Source: Candidatus Thioglobus sp. (GTDB lineage: Bacteria; Pseudomonadota; Gammaproteobacteria; PS1; Pseudothioglobaceae). Taken from it: 64,000 nt of DNA. The notes under the pieces are model-generated. The model saw only the letters and a program-made list of their open reading frames with translations, ran no database searches and had not been told where the DNA came from. The stretch spans positions 1-64,000 of the forward strand of contig JAOMEO010000002.1 of the NCBI GenBank assembly GCA_028345955.1, written 5' to 3'. Positions 35,246 through 44,852 of the stretch are shown one piece after another. The translations under genes were made by a program, and so were the position numbers. Every line of letters begins with the position of its first letter. Position 1 is the first letter of the stretch.

Positions 35246-36733
35246 ATGAATGAACAATTTCGAGTTGCTCATAAATTAGGCCTTATGTTTCTACATGATA
35301 CCCCTCTCCCTGAGGATGTAAAAGCTTGGGCAACCTCTCAACTACACGCTAAATCCCCTGCACTCGGCATTAAGAAAATAAAACTCTATCCCAAAGCTAA
35401 AGTTCAGAAATGGCCAAAATCTCTCCAACCTGATCTAAAGAAACGGGATGATATGTTTGCTATGTACAAACAAAATGTAAGAAAACAAAGAATGAAACTA
35501 GAAGGTCACACCTCAGAAGCTGCAAAAAGAGCGAACAATAGAGATAATTTGATGGGCGAAAAGGATGAGATGAAATTTGCTCATAGAAACGTCTACGGTA
35601 AAGATCAAGTTAGATTACGCTTTACCTCCTTTTGGGCAAATCATTTCACGACTGGTAATATATGGGACAATCAAAACCATATTGGACATGCTATTGATGA
35701 GGCAATATTAGCCAATCTGAATGGGAGTTTTTCCCATATGTTATACAAAATGACTACGCATCCATCAATGTTAGTTTATTTAGATAATGTCTGGAGTTCT
35801 GGCCCAAACTCAAAGAATGTCATTTGGGCTAAAGAGAATGGAGAACAAGCCGGTCTTAATGATAATTTAGGAAGGGAACTGTTGGAACTACATACAGTAT
35901 CACCGTCTGCTAAATATAGTGAAACAGACATCAGGAATGCAGCTAAAGTTTTAGCTGGCTGGGGGATATGGCCTGGTAATCTATCTGATGGATTAATGAC
36001 ACTCAATGAAAGAAATAATAAGTTAATTGAAATGGGAGAAACAACAAATTCTTGGGATTTTTTCAAAAAATGGCACGCTGAGCCCGGCAATAAAACTGTA
36101 TTGGGTAAAGTGATAACACCAGGTAAAGGCGGACTGAGAAATTTAACTGATTTTTTGGCATCCCATGAAAACACAATCATGTTTATCTCATTTAAATTAG
36201 CTGAGCACTTTGTTAGTGACAAGCCAAGCAAATCAGACATTGACTATATCGCCAATGCATGGAGACATAGTAACGGCAACTTGGATCAGATTCATAGTGC
36301 AGTAATTGAGCGTGCAATATCCTCAAAAGCACCAAAGTTTCAGTGGCCTATGACATGGTTATTTCAAGTCGTCAGGTTAAGTGACGCTTCTTTTTTTAAA
36401 GGTTGGGATCAAATAGAAAAGTACGATCAAGGGTTGATGGAAGTCAGGAAAATCTTCGAAGAACTTGGGCAAAGTTTTTGGCATACAAGACAACCCAATG
36501 GCTATTCAAGCGCTAAAAGTGAATGGCTCTCTGGTGAAATGTTTGAACGTCGCATTAGGTTTTCCGATGCGATTTATACTGCTGGATATCCAAGTTTCTC
36601 TCCGCAAGATATTATGGACAGAATCGGTGTTAATAAAGCTACTCGAGAACTCGTTAACAGCCTTGTTGGAAGAAAAAAACAGTTTATTGCTTTAATGTGT
36701 AGTCCTGAACTCATGGGGTTAGAAAATGCCTAA
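35246..36733 (+). CDS. DUF1800 family protein
   Basis: 495 residues with the family signatures RLRFTSFWANHFTT, LNGSFSHMLYKMTTHPSMLVYLDN and NLGRELLELHTVSP. Unlike many members it has no obvious signal peptide at the annotated ATG (MNEQFRVAHKLGLMFLHDT). It overlaps the DUF1501 gene by 8 bp. The two families are repeatedly adjacent in bacteria and are thought to act together at the cell surface or periplasm, but their biochemical role is not established. Confidence 0.88.
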   Translation: MNEQFRVAHKLGLMFLHDTPLPEDVKAWATSQLHAKSPALGIKKIKLYPKAKVQKWPKSLQPDLKKRDDMFAMYKQNVRKQRMKLEGHTSEAAKRANNRDNLMGEKDEMKFAHRNVYGKDQVRLRFTSFWANHFTTGNIWDNQNHIGHAIDEAILANLNGSFSHMLYKMTTHPSMLVYLDNVWSSGPNSKNVIWAKENGEQAGLNDNLGRELLELHTVSPSAKYSETDIRNAAKVLAGWGIWPGNLSDGLMTLNERNNKLIEMGETTNSWDFFKKWHAEPGNKTVLGKVITPGKGGLRNLTDFLASHENTIMFISFKLAEHFVSDKPSKSDIDYIANAWRHSNGNLDQIHSAVIERAISSKAPKFQWPMTWLFQVVRLSDASFFKGWDQIEKYDQGLMEVRKIFEELGQSFWHTRQPNGYSSAKSEWLSGEMFERRIRFSDAIYTAGYPSFSPQDIMDRIGVNKATRELVNSLVGRKKQFIALMCSPELMGLENA

Positions 36734-37877
36734 ACTTAATTTGACACGTAGAGAGTTTTTAAAAGCATCTGGCGCTTCATTATTCCTAGCGGGTCTTCCT
36801 CTTCCCGGCTTTACTAAAGACAAACCACCAGGCACTATCTCAGTAATTATGCTTGAAGGTGGTATGGACGGACTTACTGCTGTTCCTCCATTTGGCGATC
36901 CTAATCTATTGAAGATGAGAAAAAATCTTACCTCTAATAATTTTTTAAAGCTTAATTCTTTCTTTGGACTTCACCCATCTTTTCAATACTTTGGTGGACT
37001 AATGGCTCAAAATAATGCTTCTGTAGTCCATGCAACTAACTTTCCATATGTACTTAGATCTCACTTCGAGGGTCAAAATTTAATGCAAGGTGGGGGATTG
37101 AGCCCATTCTCTGATACAACAGGCTGGCTAGGCAGAGCACTTGACCTCGCTAAGGTTCCTGGAAGGTCACTTTCACTTGATATGCCTTTAGTTCTTAGAG
37201 GAATGAGTGACAATGATAATTTTTACCCTGCAAGTATAAAGAGCTCTTCTGATTTAATGACTCAACTAATAGACACTATTTCAATGGCTCATAGTAAAGA
37301 AGGATCTGTAATCTTTGCTAAAGTTAGTAAAAAAAGCACTCAAAAGAATTCAATAGTTCCAAGAAATCCAGCAAGCCTTGCAAAATTTGCAGGTAAAGCG
37401 ATGTCTCAGGATGGTGGCCCTTTATCCTCTGTTATTAAAGTCGACCAGTTTGATACTCATGCCAACCAAGGGGCAGATGAGAACGGTAATCATGGTACTC
37501 AGCTAACTTTAATCGATGACATTATTGCTGGCTATAAAGAAGGCCTAGGAGATGCTTGGGATAGAAGCATCATCCTTACTTTAACTGAGTTTGGTAGAAC
37601 AGTATTAGAAAACGGCACCGGAGGTACCGAACATGGTTACGGCTCTGCTGGACTTTTAGCTGGTGGTGCTATTACAAAAAGTAGAGTTATCTCTCAGTGG
37701 CCTGGGCTTGCAAAAAACGAACAATTCGAAAAAAGAGACTTGATGTCAACGATTGATTATCGATCCGTTTGTGCTGCATGCATTGAAAAATCACTCGGTC
37801 TTGATCATGACCTAATCGCAAGCAAGGTCTTCTATACACCTAAATTACCTCGTGTCTATGATCAAATTTTTTCTTAA
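36726..37877 (+). CDS. DUF1501 family protein with Tat signal
   Basis: 383 residues. It opens with a twin-arginine signal, LTRREFLKASGASLFLAGLPLPG, then a sulfatase-like fold typical of DUF1501: VIMLEGGMDGLTAVPP, FDTHANQG, LTEFGRTVLENGTGGTEHGYGS. Export through Tat implies folding in the cytoplasm, perhaps carrying the signal-less DUF1800 partner encoded just upstream. Confidence 0.9.
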   Translation: MPKLNLTRREFLKASGASLFLAGLPLPGFTKDKPPGTISVIMLEGGMDGLTAVPPFGDPNLLKMRKNLTSNNFLKLNSFFGLHPSFQYFGGLMAQNNASVVHATNFPYVLRSHFEGQNLMQGGGLSPFSDTTGWLGRALDLAKVPGRSLSLDMPLVLRGMSDNDNFYPASIKSSSDLMTQLIDTISMAHSKEGSVIFAKVSKKSTQKNSIVPRNPASLAKFAGKAMSQDGGPLSSVIKVDQFDTHANQGADENGNHGTQLTLIDDIIAGYKEGLGDAWDRSIILTLTEFGRTVLENGTGGTEHGYGSAGLLAGGAITKSRVISQWPGLAKNEQFEKRDLMSTIDYRSVCAACIEKSLGLDHDLIASKVFYTPKLPRVYDQIFS

Positions 37878-37927
37878 ACAATCTCATAACTATTATAGAG
37901 ATCACTAATTTTTACTCAAAGTCACTT

Positions 37928-38722
37928 ATGAAATTAAAAAGGATACTATTAACTGTATTACTTGCAATAGGTTTCATTGGAACGACTTTTGCTGGCCCTT
38001 ATGATGACTGGCCTGATGACTCAATATGTGGCTGGCTAGAACAAAAACCAACACACGCAGGTTATCTAGGAGAAGCTAAAAAAAGAAGCCTAACTTGCGA
38101 AGGTGGTAAAGCATTAAAAGGTTTAGCAAAAACTACGACTACTAATATAAGCACTTCAACAACTAAGAGTAAAACTTCTACTGCTAATTCAAATATTACA
38201 ATCTATGAAGTCGTTTTCTCTCCAGCAGTTTTGAAAGAACTGTTAAATAGGGTCATCTCGAAAACCGACTATGACTTTAGCAAACATAAGCTGACTAATA
38301 ATGTTAAAGATATTCAGTGCCGCTTCACAATCAAACGGGTAGTTTACGATAATTCAGAACTAGGAGTACCAGAATATTGGGATATAGCCCTAGGCACTAT
38401 AAATGTAAAAGGTTCTGAAGTAGAGTTTGGTGAAGGCTCATACTGGCAAATGGGAGGGCTATCGACTGATAAAAGTTATCTTAGAGATGAAGTCAATATT
38501 AAGCTTACAGAGGATGGACACTTTGTCGGCAAGATGGCATATTTTACTCATACTATAAAACAAGGCGAAGTCCCAAGGGAGCCTCTTTATCCGACATTAA
38601 CGAAGCATAAAAGATCTAAACCAATAAATCTTAAAAGTATTGGAGATTCTGCTGAACTCTGGATTGATGTAGAGGATTGGGCTGGCGGCATTATGCGTAT
38701 TAGTGGATGCAAATATTTATAA
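37928..38722 (+). CDS. Secreted protein of unknown function
   Basis: 264 residues. The signal peptide (MKLKRILLTVLLAIGFIGTTFA) is followed by YDDWPDDSICGWLEQKP and a pair of cysteines, then a threonine/serine/lysine-rich linker (residues about 65-95), and a beta-rich C-terminal domain with two more cysteines. I do not recognise the family. It lies 50 bp after the DUF1501 gene, so the three may form one exported-protein unit. Confidence 0.7.
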   Translation: MKLKRILLTVLLAIGFIGTTFAGPYDDWPDDSICGWLEQKPTHAGYLGEAKKRSLTCEGGKALKGLAKTTTTNISTSTTKSKTSTANSNITIYEVVFSPAVLKELLNRVISKTDYDFSKHKLTNNVKDIQCRFTIKRVVYDNSELGVPEYWDIALGTINVKGSEVEFGEGSYWQMGGLSTDKSYLRDEVNIKLTEDGHFVGKMAYFTHTIKQGEVPREPLYPTLTKHKRSKPINLKSIGDSAELWIDVEDWAGGIMRISGCKYL

Positions 38723-38764
38723 ATACCTTTAAGAACTCTAGTAGATTTCAATAAAGACAATTGA

Positions 38765-40465
38765 TTAATATTCGATTGATTCTATGATCAACTGCAAAGA
38801 TTCATTCCCTCGAAAAGAATTAACGTTTAACTTGTATGCGACTTTTAATTTTTTAGTTTCAAGCTTTTCTTGAAAAAAAGCAATTCCCTCAAATATAGCA
38901 CTAGAATCAATCAATTTCAATGTGCATTTGAGATGTTTTTCACCAACAATTCTCTGTTCGAGAATCTCAAAGTCTCCGTAAAAAATAGGTTCCTCAAAAC
39001 CTTGGCCCCACGGAGCTGACTCACAAAGAAGTTGAGCATTCTTTAAAGTCATCTCTGAAGCATCAAGTTCACCATCAGTAAGCAAATCAAGGGCTGGTTT
39101 TTTACCATTAAGATGTTTGGAAATAGCTTCAGAAAAAGCTTCTTTGAACTGCAAAAAATTCTCAGGGAGAATGCTCAGACCTGCAGCCATAGCATGCCCT
39201 CCAAACCTTTCTATAAGGGTTGGATTCTCTCTAGCAATTAAGTCGAGCAGGTCCTTGATATGTACGTCTGGTATTGACCTAATAGAGCCTTTCAAGAATG
39301 TGCCAGATTTTGCAAAGACAACACAAGGGCATCGGTAATCTTCTTTTAATTTCCCTGCGACAATTCCAACAATGCCTTCATGCCAGGACTCATCAAACAA
39401 AGTAATCGAAAAAGAACTTTCATCAATAGACTGCTTGGCAACGATAGCCAATGCCTCGTCTTGCATTCTAGACTGCTCTTCGCGTCTTTGTTTATTGAAT
39501 TCTTCCAAGCTTACAGCATATCTTCTAGCGTCATTGATATCGTCTGAGAGAAGGCAGCGTATTCCTTGTGATATATCGCTCAGACGACCAGCTGCGTTAA
39601 TTCTCGGGGCTACAGAAAAACCCAAGTCAGAAGCTTGCAGTGACTCGACGGGACGTTTTGTCATCTCAAGTATTGCTAATATCCCCTTCGAGCAGAGTTT
39701 TTGCCGAATTATTTTAAGCCCCTCATTGACTAGAATCCGATTATTCTGATCTAATCTAACAACATCAGCCACTGTACCAAGTGCTACCAAGTCAAGTAGT
39801 TCACGAAGATCTGGTACTGAAATATTATGCTTTTCAAAATAATTCAAGTCTTCTAAGTGTGTCTTGAGCCCTGAAAACAAATAAAAACAAACCCCAACAC
39901 CTGCTAAGTTTTTTGAGGGAAATTTACAACCCTTTAGATTTGGGTTAATTATGGCATTTGCATCTGGAAGAATGTTGGGAGGCAAGTGATGATCAGTAAT
40001 GATGACATCGATACCAAGAGATCTAGCTAGTTTAGTTCCTTCAATACTAGAAATACCATTGTCAACGGTTATGATTAAGTCTGGTTCCTTCTCCTTCTTT
40101 GCCTCGCTAACAATTTCCGGACTTAATCCATAGCCATGCTCAAATCGATTTGGCACTAGAAAGTCTACAAACTTTGCGCCCATCATCCTAAGTGCCTTGA
40201 TTGCAACAGCGCTCGCAGTAGCCCCATCTGCATCAAAATCTCCAACAACCAATATACTTCTATTTTCAGTAATTGCACGCTCAAGAAGATTAAGTGCAAC
40301 ATCCAATTGATCAAAGTTTGGTTTTAATAAACCAGACAGTGACAATGCCAGCTGAGATTCATTGACAGACCTAGCTGCATATATATTTTTCAAGAACGCA
40401 GGTATGTCGTCTGAATAAGAATTATAGAGCGTTTTGTCTATTTCTCTAGTCAGCACTGCGTACAA
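38765..40465 (-). CDS. recJ: Single-stranded-DNA-specific exonuclease RecJ
   Basis: 566 residues, normal RecJ length. DHH-family motifs are in order: VVGDFDADGATASAVA, TVDNGISS, ITDHHLPP, and the C-terminal RFGGHAMAAGLSI. It degrades 5' ends of single strands in recombination and mismatch repair. The start is a TTG at 40465 (GTG three codons later also possible); it overlaps the end of the preceding gene by 20 bp. Confidence 0.95.
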   Translation of the reverse strand: MYAVLTREIDKTLYNSYSDDIPAFLKNIYAARSVNESQLALSLSGLLKPNFDQLDVALNLLERAITENRSILVVGDFDADGATASAVAIKALRMMGAKFVDFLVPNRFEHGYGLSPEIVSEAKKEKEPDLIITVDNGISSIEGTKLARSLGIDVIITDHHLPPNILPDANAIINPNLKGCKFPSKNLAGVGVCFYLFSGLKTHLEDLNYFEKHNISVPDLRELLDLVALGTVADVVRLDQNNRILVNEGLKIIRQKLCSKGILAILEMTKRPVESLQASDLGFSVAPRINAAGRLSDISQGIRCLLSDDINDARRYAVSLEEFNKQRREEQSRMQDEALAIVAKQSIDESSFSITLFDESWHEGIVGIVAGKLKEDYRCPCVVFAKSGTFLKGSIRSIPDVHIKDLLDLIARENPTLIERFGGHAMAAGLSILPENFLQFKEAFSEAISKHLNGKKPALDLLTDGELDASEMTLKNAQLLCESAPWGQGFEEPIFYGDFEILEQRIVGEKHLKCTLKLIDSSAIFEGIAFFQEKLETKKLKVAYKLNVNSFRGNESLQLIIESIEY

Positions 40466-41006
40466 GTCGAATGTATGTATCTATGGACTTATCTCTGACT
40501 ATAGAGCCCCCATAAAAGAATGGAATTTCGTAAGCTAGTGAAGGTTTATCTTTGGCTGTCATGGATGTCCAATAGGTATCCTTCTGGGTATTTGGGAAAA
40601 AGGACAAATCAATTAAAATGTCATTGTCACTATAATAATTGATTATTGTTTTTATTTCATCCCTTGTTGGTAGACGCCAGTTTGTATAGTTACAGAGTTG
40701 TGCTTCATTGATGTCATCAATGTAGGATTGAGTGTTACAATTCTCACCCCAAAAACAATTTTTACTATACATTCCATCCCCTCTTCCAGTCTCACCATCG
40801 AACCAGGTGTAAGTGTTCAAGGTGTATTGTAATCCCTCTTTTTCACTTTTTACTTCCCATACAAGAGAGGTCTTATGATCCAATACGCATGACCAATTCG
40901 AATTTTCGAAATCCAAAATTTCGCCATCGCTGGACAGTTTCACAAAATCAGCAATCACGATGTTGCTGATTGACATAAACAATGAAAGAATCAGAGTCTT
41001 ATTCAT
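40446..41006 (-). CDS. Exported DUF1566-type protein
   Basis: 186 residues with a signal peptide (MNKTLILSLFMSISNIVIA). The mature part has DHKTSLVWEVK, a run of tryptophans and the phrase WRLPTRDEIKTIINYY, typical of the DUF1566 (Lcl C-terminal) module, ending YIRLVRSAD. Four cysteines (C in SWSCVLD, KNCFWGENC, QLCNY) may form disulfides. Molecular function unknown. Confidence 0.8.
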   Translation of the reverse strand: MNKTLILSLFMSISNIVIADFVKLSSDGEILDFENSNWSCVLDHKTSLVWEVKSEKEGLQYTLNTYTWFDGETGRGDGMYSKNCFWGENCNTQSYIDDINEAQLCNYTNWRLPTRDEIKTIINYYSDNDILIDLSFFPNTQKDTYWTSMTAKDKPSLAYEIPFFYGGSIVRDKSIDTYIRLVRSAD

Positions 41007-41095
41007 GCATCGACACTTGATAATTAAAGGAAAATTATATTCTACCAGTTAAGTCTATTATTGAAACGCCTGCAAAATTATTATAGTAAAAATTT

Positions 41096-41560
41096 TCAGT
41101 AAGAAGGTTGTCTACGCTCAAATATAAGCAATATGACACCGATAAAAATTAAGCTATCAGCAACATTAAATACCGGCCAATAATAATTCTGGTAATGGAC
41201 ATCAATAAAATCAACCACGTAGCCATATTGAGCACGATCTAATAAGTTACCTAGGGCGCCTGAGAGCAATATAAACTGCCCAAAAAGCCTTTGACGATGT
41301 ATAGCTGGCGTTTTATGAATCCAAACCATAACCATAGCAGACACAAAAAGTGATACCGCCAACAAAAAAGCTTTTTGTATTTCACCACCGCCTGACAAAA
41401 TACTAAACGCAGCGCCAGTGTTTTGTATATAAGTCCAACTAAGATATGAATTGATGACCATTGATTCACCTAAGGTAAATAACGAAACAATAATCTGTTT
41501 CGTTAGCTGGTCGAGAATTACTAGCACCAGACACAATAAGTAGTAACTTTTATATTTCAT
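41096..41560 (-). CDS. lspA: Lipoprotein signal peptidase
   Basis: 154 residues, four membrane segments. The two catalytic aspartates lie in SGALGNLLDRAQYGYVVDFID and FNVADSLIFIG; YIQNTGAAFSIL is also conserved. It cleaves prolipoprotein signal peptides after lipidation. The usual neighbour ileS is not present here. Confidence 0.96.
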   Translation of the reverse strand: MKYKSYYLLCLVLVILDQLTKQIIVSLFTLGESMVINSYLSWTYIQNTGAAFSILSGGGEIQKAFLLAVSLFVSAMVMVWIHKTPAIHRQRLFGQFILLSGALGNLLDRAQYGYVVDFIDVHYQNYYWPVFNVADSLIFIGVILLIFERRQPSY

Positions 41561-41670
41561 AAGTCATAACAAATATTTAAAAAAATGACAAGAGCCAAGT
41601 ACCTAGCACCTATTTAATCAATGTGTTTATAATTCACTGTTAATTGTATTATAAATTTAGTGGAGGCTTT

Positions 41671-42456
41671 ATGGGTTTTTTAACTGGTAAAAAAGCTCTC
41701 ATTGTGGGTGTTGCTTCAAACCGCTCAATTGCATGGGGTATTGCAGAAGCGATGGCTTCAAATGGATGTGAAATCGCACTCACTTATCAAACTGATAAAC
41801 TTAAAAGTCGAGTTGAAAAGTGCGCTGAGGTTTGTAAGTCATCAATTGTGATCCCCTGTGATGTTTCTGAAGACGAGCAAATTAACCAGACCTTTATTAA
41901 ATTGAAGGAGTCATGGGACAGTTTTGATATTCTTGTTCATTCAGTTGCATTTGCTGACCGCGCCGAACTAGATGGAAACTACGTTGAGGTCACAACACGT
42001 GAGGGGTTTCTTAAAGCCCATGAAATAAGTTCATATAGCTTTACTGCTCTTGCAAAAGCTGCACTTCCAATGCTAAATAATAATAGTGCACTATTAACAC
42101 TAACCTACTTAGGAGCTCTTCGTGCAATACCTAACTACAATGTCATGGGTATTGCCAAAGCATCACTTGAAGCCAACGTAAGATATATGGCTGCTGCTCT
42201 TGGAGGTGACAAGGGTATTCGAGTTAATGCCATTTCTGCAGGTGCCATTAAAACACTTGCAGCAAGCGGTATAAAAGGCTTTGGAAAGCTTTTGGACCAT
42301 GCTGCTGAAAGTTCAGCATTGAAGCGTAACATTAGCACCGAAGAAGTTGGTAATGCTGCTGCTTTTTTATGTTCGGACCTAGCGTCTGGCATTACTGGCG
42401 AGGTTACTTATGTAGATGCGGGTTATAACTTTTACGAAAAAGGCCCTGACTTATAA
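41671..42456 (+). CDS. fabI: Enoyl-ACP reductase (NADH)
   Basis: 261 residues from the ATG at 41671, preceded by GGAGG; the ORF-track start is an upstream TTG. Short-chain dehydrogenase fold: [21 protein letters not shown] (cofactor loop), [15 protein letters not shown], and the catalytic Tyr and Lys in [19 protein letters not shown]. It catalyses the last step of each fatty acid elongation cycle. Confidence 0.96.
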   Translation: MGFLTGKKALIVGVASNRSIAWGIAEAMASNGCEIALTYQTDKLKSRVEKCAEVCKSSIVIPCDVSEDEQINQTFIKLKESWDSFDILVHSVAFADRAELDGNYVEVTTREGFLKAHEISSYSFTALAKAALPMLNNNSALLTLTYLGALRAIPNYNVMGIAKASLEANVRYMAAALGGDKGIRVNAISAGAIKTLAASGIKGFGKLLDHAAESSALKRNISTEEVGNAAAFLCSDLASGITGEVTYVDAGYNFYEKGPDL

Positions 42457-42484
42457 TGAAGGCTTAAGTAATAAATTGTTTCAC

Positions 42485-42808
42485 ATGCTAACTTGTTTTG
42501 ATCTTAAGCCAAAGCATTCTATAGAAGAGTTTCAAAAATCACTGACTCAGTATACAGCTCATATGCATGAACTTGACTTAGTAGAAGGTCACAGCCCAAT
42601 TGGCCTACGTCAAAGCGACACAATTTTAGATACCGACGATGAAAGGAAACAGAAATACTTTATGATTATGCATTTTCGAGACAGAGAGCAATCTGATAAT
42701 GCCGTAGCTTATATTAAGAATCTTGAAGAACCATCTAAATCACTTCATACTAACGCATACTCGAAAACACAAAACCTTATTTTTATTAGTTGGGAAGATA
42801 TCCAGTAA
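42485..42808 (+). CDS. Small conserved protein, possibly DUF6614 family
   Basis: 107 residues from the internal ATG at 42485 (MLTCFDLKPKHSIEEFQKSL); the ORF-track start lies inside fabI. Segments LDLVEGHSPIGLRQSDTILDTDDERKQKYF and MHFRDREQSDNAV look like a ferredoxin-like (dimeric alpha/beta barrel type) fold. I associate it with DUF6614 from memory; function unknown. Confidence 0.7.
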   Translation: MLTCFDLKPKHSIEEFQKSLTQYTAHMHELDLVEGHSPIGLRQSDTILDTDDERKQKYFMIMHFRDREQSDNAVAYIKNLEEPSKSLHTNAYSKTQNLIFISWEDIQ

Positions 42809-42827
42809 TTGTGAAAACTGTAATAAT

Positions 42828-44669
42828 TTAAAGAAGTTCAGAAAAAACTTTTATTTCTGCAGAGTCTCTTAATTTCTTAACAAGACTTATAAATAGTTCG
42901 TTACTCTCCTCACTCAAATAAAGGTCAACAATTTCACTATTTAAGACCTTATCTGAGAGCTTTACAGCCTTCAAGTCTATCACAAGAGTTGTATTGGCAT
43001 CAGCACTCTGAGAATGATAGGTGTGTTCACCAGTATTAGGTTTAGATAATTTGTAGACTTTACTAGTTGCATTGAATGGCAATTGTGAATCTCTATTGAT
43101 CCAACCTACGTCATTCCATTCAAGCTCATTTTCAACCATTAAAGTTTTAACTTGAGCATCATTCCCGCTTGTTAAAGAAGAAGAAATAGTTTGAGCTAAT
43201 TCATCAATCAATTGTTTTGCGCCTAGATTTCTTAAAATATCTACTAACTGATCTTCAACTTCATCTAATAGTTTCTGGCGTTCAGGTTGCTGATTTGCAA
43301 GACTCATAACTATAAATCTATCCTTACTTAATTCTATGACATCAGAATTTTCTCCATTCTTAAGAACAACATCACTGAATGCAGTTGACACAAAAACTTC
43401 ATCATATTCAGTACTGAGCTCTGAGAAAAAATCAGAAGTTTGGAGCTCGAGATCTAGTTGACTTGAGACCACATCGATTGGCTCTTCATATGCTAAATTA
43501 CTGAGTTCTTCTTGCAAGTTATAAAGTTCTTTTTTGTTAACATTTTTCTTGTGTAAAGCCAATAGTTTCCCTTCTACTTCTTCAAAAGATTGTAAAGTAG
43601 ATGGTTGGATTTCGTTAAGCTTGATGATATGGTAACCATAATCCGTCTTTACAACCTCACTGATATTGCCAACATTCATAGCAAAAACAGCTTTGTCAAA
43701 CTCTGGAACCATAAGCTCTCTTTCAAATAAACCCAAGTCACCACCCTCTTCACTGGTAGTGATGTCTTTAGAATGAATTCTTGCTAATTCAGAAAAATTA
43801 GCACCCTCATTAATCTCTTTTAATATCGCAATTGCATTGTCTTCCTCTTCAAGCAAAATATGTTGTGCTCTTCTTTGTTCAGGATTTGTATAGAACTCTT
43901 CATTCTCTATATAGAGTTCCCGAAGAGTTTCACTATCAGGATTAGTCTGTTGATCTATATTGTCTAAGGATAATTCTACAAAATCAACTTGAACTTTACG
44001 ACTCTCTATAAAGTTTGATTTATTATTATCAAAGTATTCAGAAATTTGATCCTTATCAACAACAATCTGGTCTTTATATTTTTCGGTATTTAAAACCAAA
44101 AAGGATACATCACGTTGCTGAGCAGACAGGTCATTGAGTTGTTCAATTTGTAATGTTGATAAAAAAGCAGAATTATTCAAATTTCTCTTGATTTGATCAA
44201 GTGACATCGATTTTGATTGCTCTAATTCGTACGCAAGCGGAGTGAAATTATTCAATCTTAGTAATTGAATGTAACGATCCTCAGAAAAAACACCATCTAC
44301 CTGAAAAACAGGGTCTGATTGAATAAATGAACGAACTTCTTCATCCAGAGTGACTATCTTCATTGAATTAGTGAAATTCTCTAGTAATTTCTCATTAATC
44401 AATGATTCAATAAGTGTTTGTCTAAGAGCATTATCAATTTCAGCAGAATAAGATGCACCAAGCTGTTGTTGTAAATTTCTTTGCTGGATATTTAGTTCTT
44501 GATAATAAGTAGTCAAAGAAATATCTTCCCCATCAACTGATGCAACAGCAGGATTCGATGAACCTCCCATATATTCCTGTATCCCAAACAATGCAAAAGG
44601 CACTGTAATAAGACCCACGATAAGGTAAGCGACCCAGCCTTTAGATTTTTTTCTAATTGCACCTAACAT
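42828..44669 (-). CDS. ppiD: Periplasmic folding chaperone / peptidyl-prolyl isomerase PpiD
   Basis: 613 residues. A short cytoplasmic N terminus and one membrane span (WVAYLIVGLITVPFALFGIQEYM) anchor a SurA-like chaperone region. A parvulin domain follows at about 265-360 (RAQHILLEEEDNAIAIL, GGDLGLFERELMVPEFDKAVF, VKTDYGYHIIKL). It works at the SecYEG exit on newly exported proteins. Its promoter region holds inverted repeats. Confidence 0.95.
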   Translation of the reverse strand: MLGAIRKKSKGWVAYLIVGLITVPFALFGIQEYMGGSSNPAVASVDGEDISLTTYYQELNIQQRNLQQQLGASYSAEIDNALRQTLIESLINEKLLENFTNSMKIVTLDEEVRSFIQSDPVFQVDGVFSEDRYIQLLRLNNFTPLAYELEQSKSMSLDQIKRNLNNSAFLSTLQIEQLNDLSAQQRDVSFLVLNTEKYKDQIVVDKDQISEYFDNNKSNFIESRKVQVDFVELSLDNIDQQTNPDSETLRELYIENEEFYTNPEQRRAQHILLEEEDNAIAILKEINEGANFSELARIHSKDITTSEEGGDLGLFERELMVPEFDKAVFAMNVGNISEVVKTDYGYHIIKLNEIQPSTLQSFEEVEGKLLALHKKNVNKKELYNLQEELSNLAYEEPIDVVSSQLDLELQTSDFFSELSTEYDEVFVSTAFSDVVLKNGENSDVIELSKDRFIVMSLANQQPERQKLLDEVEDQLVDILRNLGAKQLIDELAQTISSSLTSGNDAQVKTLMVENELEWNDVGWINRDSQLPFNATSKVYKLSKPNTGEHTYHSQSADANTTLVIDLKAVKLSDKVLNSEIVDLYLSEESNELFISLVKKLRDSAEIKVFSELL

Positions 44670-44691
44670 ATTTTCAACTAATTTTAGAGGA

Positions 44692-44738
44692 GCGGACGTC
44701 CGCGATACATTATAGTTTATCCCTTGTATGAAAGGGAT
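44692..44738 (-). promoter_or_regulatory. ppiD promoter region with inverted repeats
   Basis: On the minus strand, ATCCCTT-N6-AAGGGAT (44719-44738) sits just before a TATAAT -10 box (44709-44714), and a perfect palindrome GCGGACGTCCGC (44692-44703) lies near the expected start point. No good -35 box is seen, so activation or repression through these repeats is plausible. Confidence 0.5.
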
Positions 44739-44805
44739 TAATTACAAAAAACAATTGTTCATATTATTTTGCAAGTTTCTGAAAAACACTCAAAAAAAAC
44801 AATAA

Positions 44806-44821
44806 AAGACTTATAGGTCTT
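44806..44821 (-). terminator. Weak terminator after the intact methyltransferase gene
   Basis: On the minus strand AAGAC-CTATAA-GTCTT is followed by TTTATTG and a longer T tract. The 5-bp stem is weak. Confidence 0.35.
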
Positions 44822-44852
44822 ATAGTTAATGAGTTTAAGAAGATAAAAAGGT

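Noticed and set aside
35776-36240. 154-residue minus-strand ORF
   Set aside because: Shadow of the DUF1800 gene with no ribosome-binding site or recognisable motif.
40446-41006. Type IV pilin or adhesin
   Set aside because: The signal peptide is ordinary Sec type and the WRLPTRDE motif points to DUF1566.
42416-42484. N-terminal extension of the small gene after fabI
   Set aside because: It lies inside fabI and encodes non-conserved residues; the ATG at 42485 begins the conserved part.
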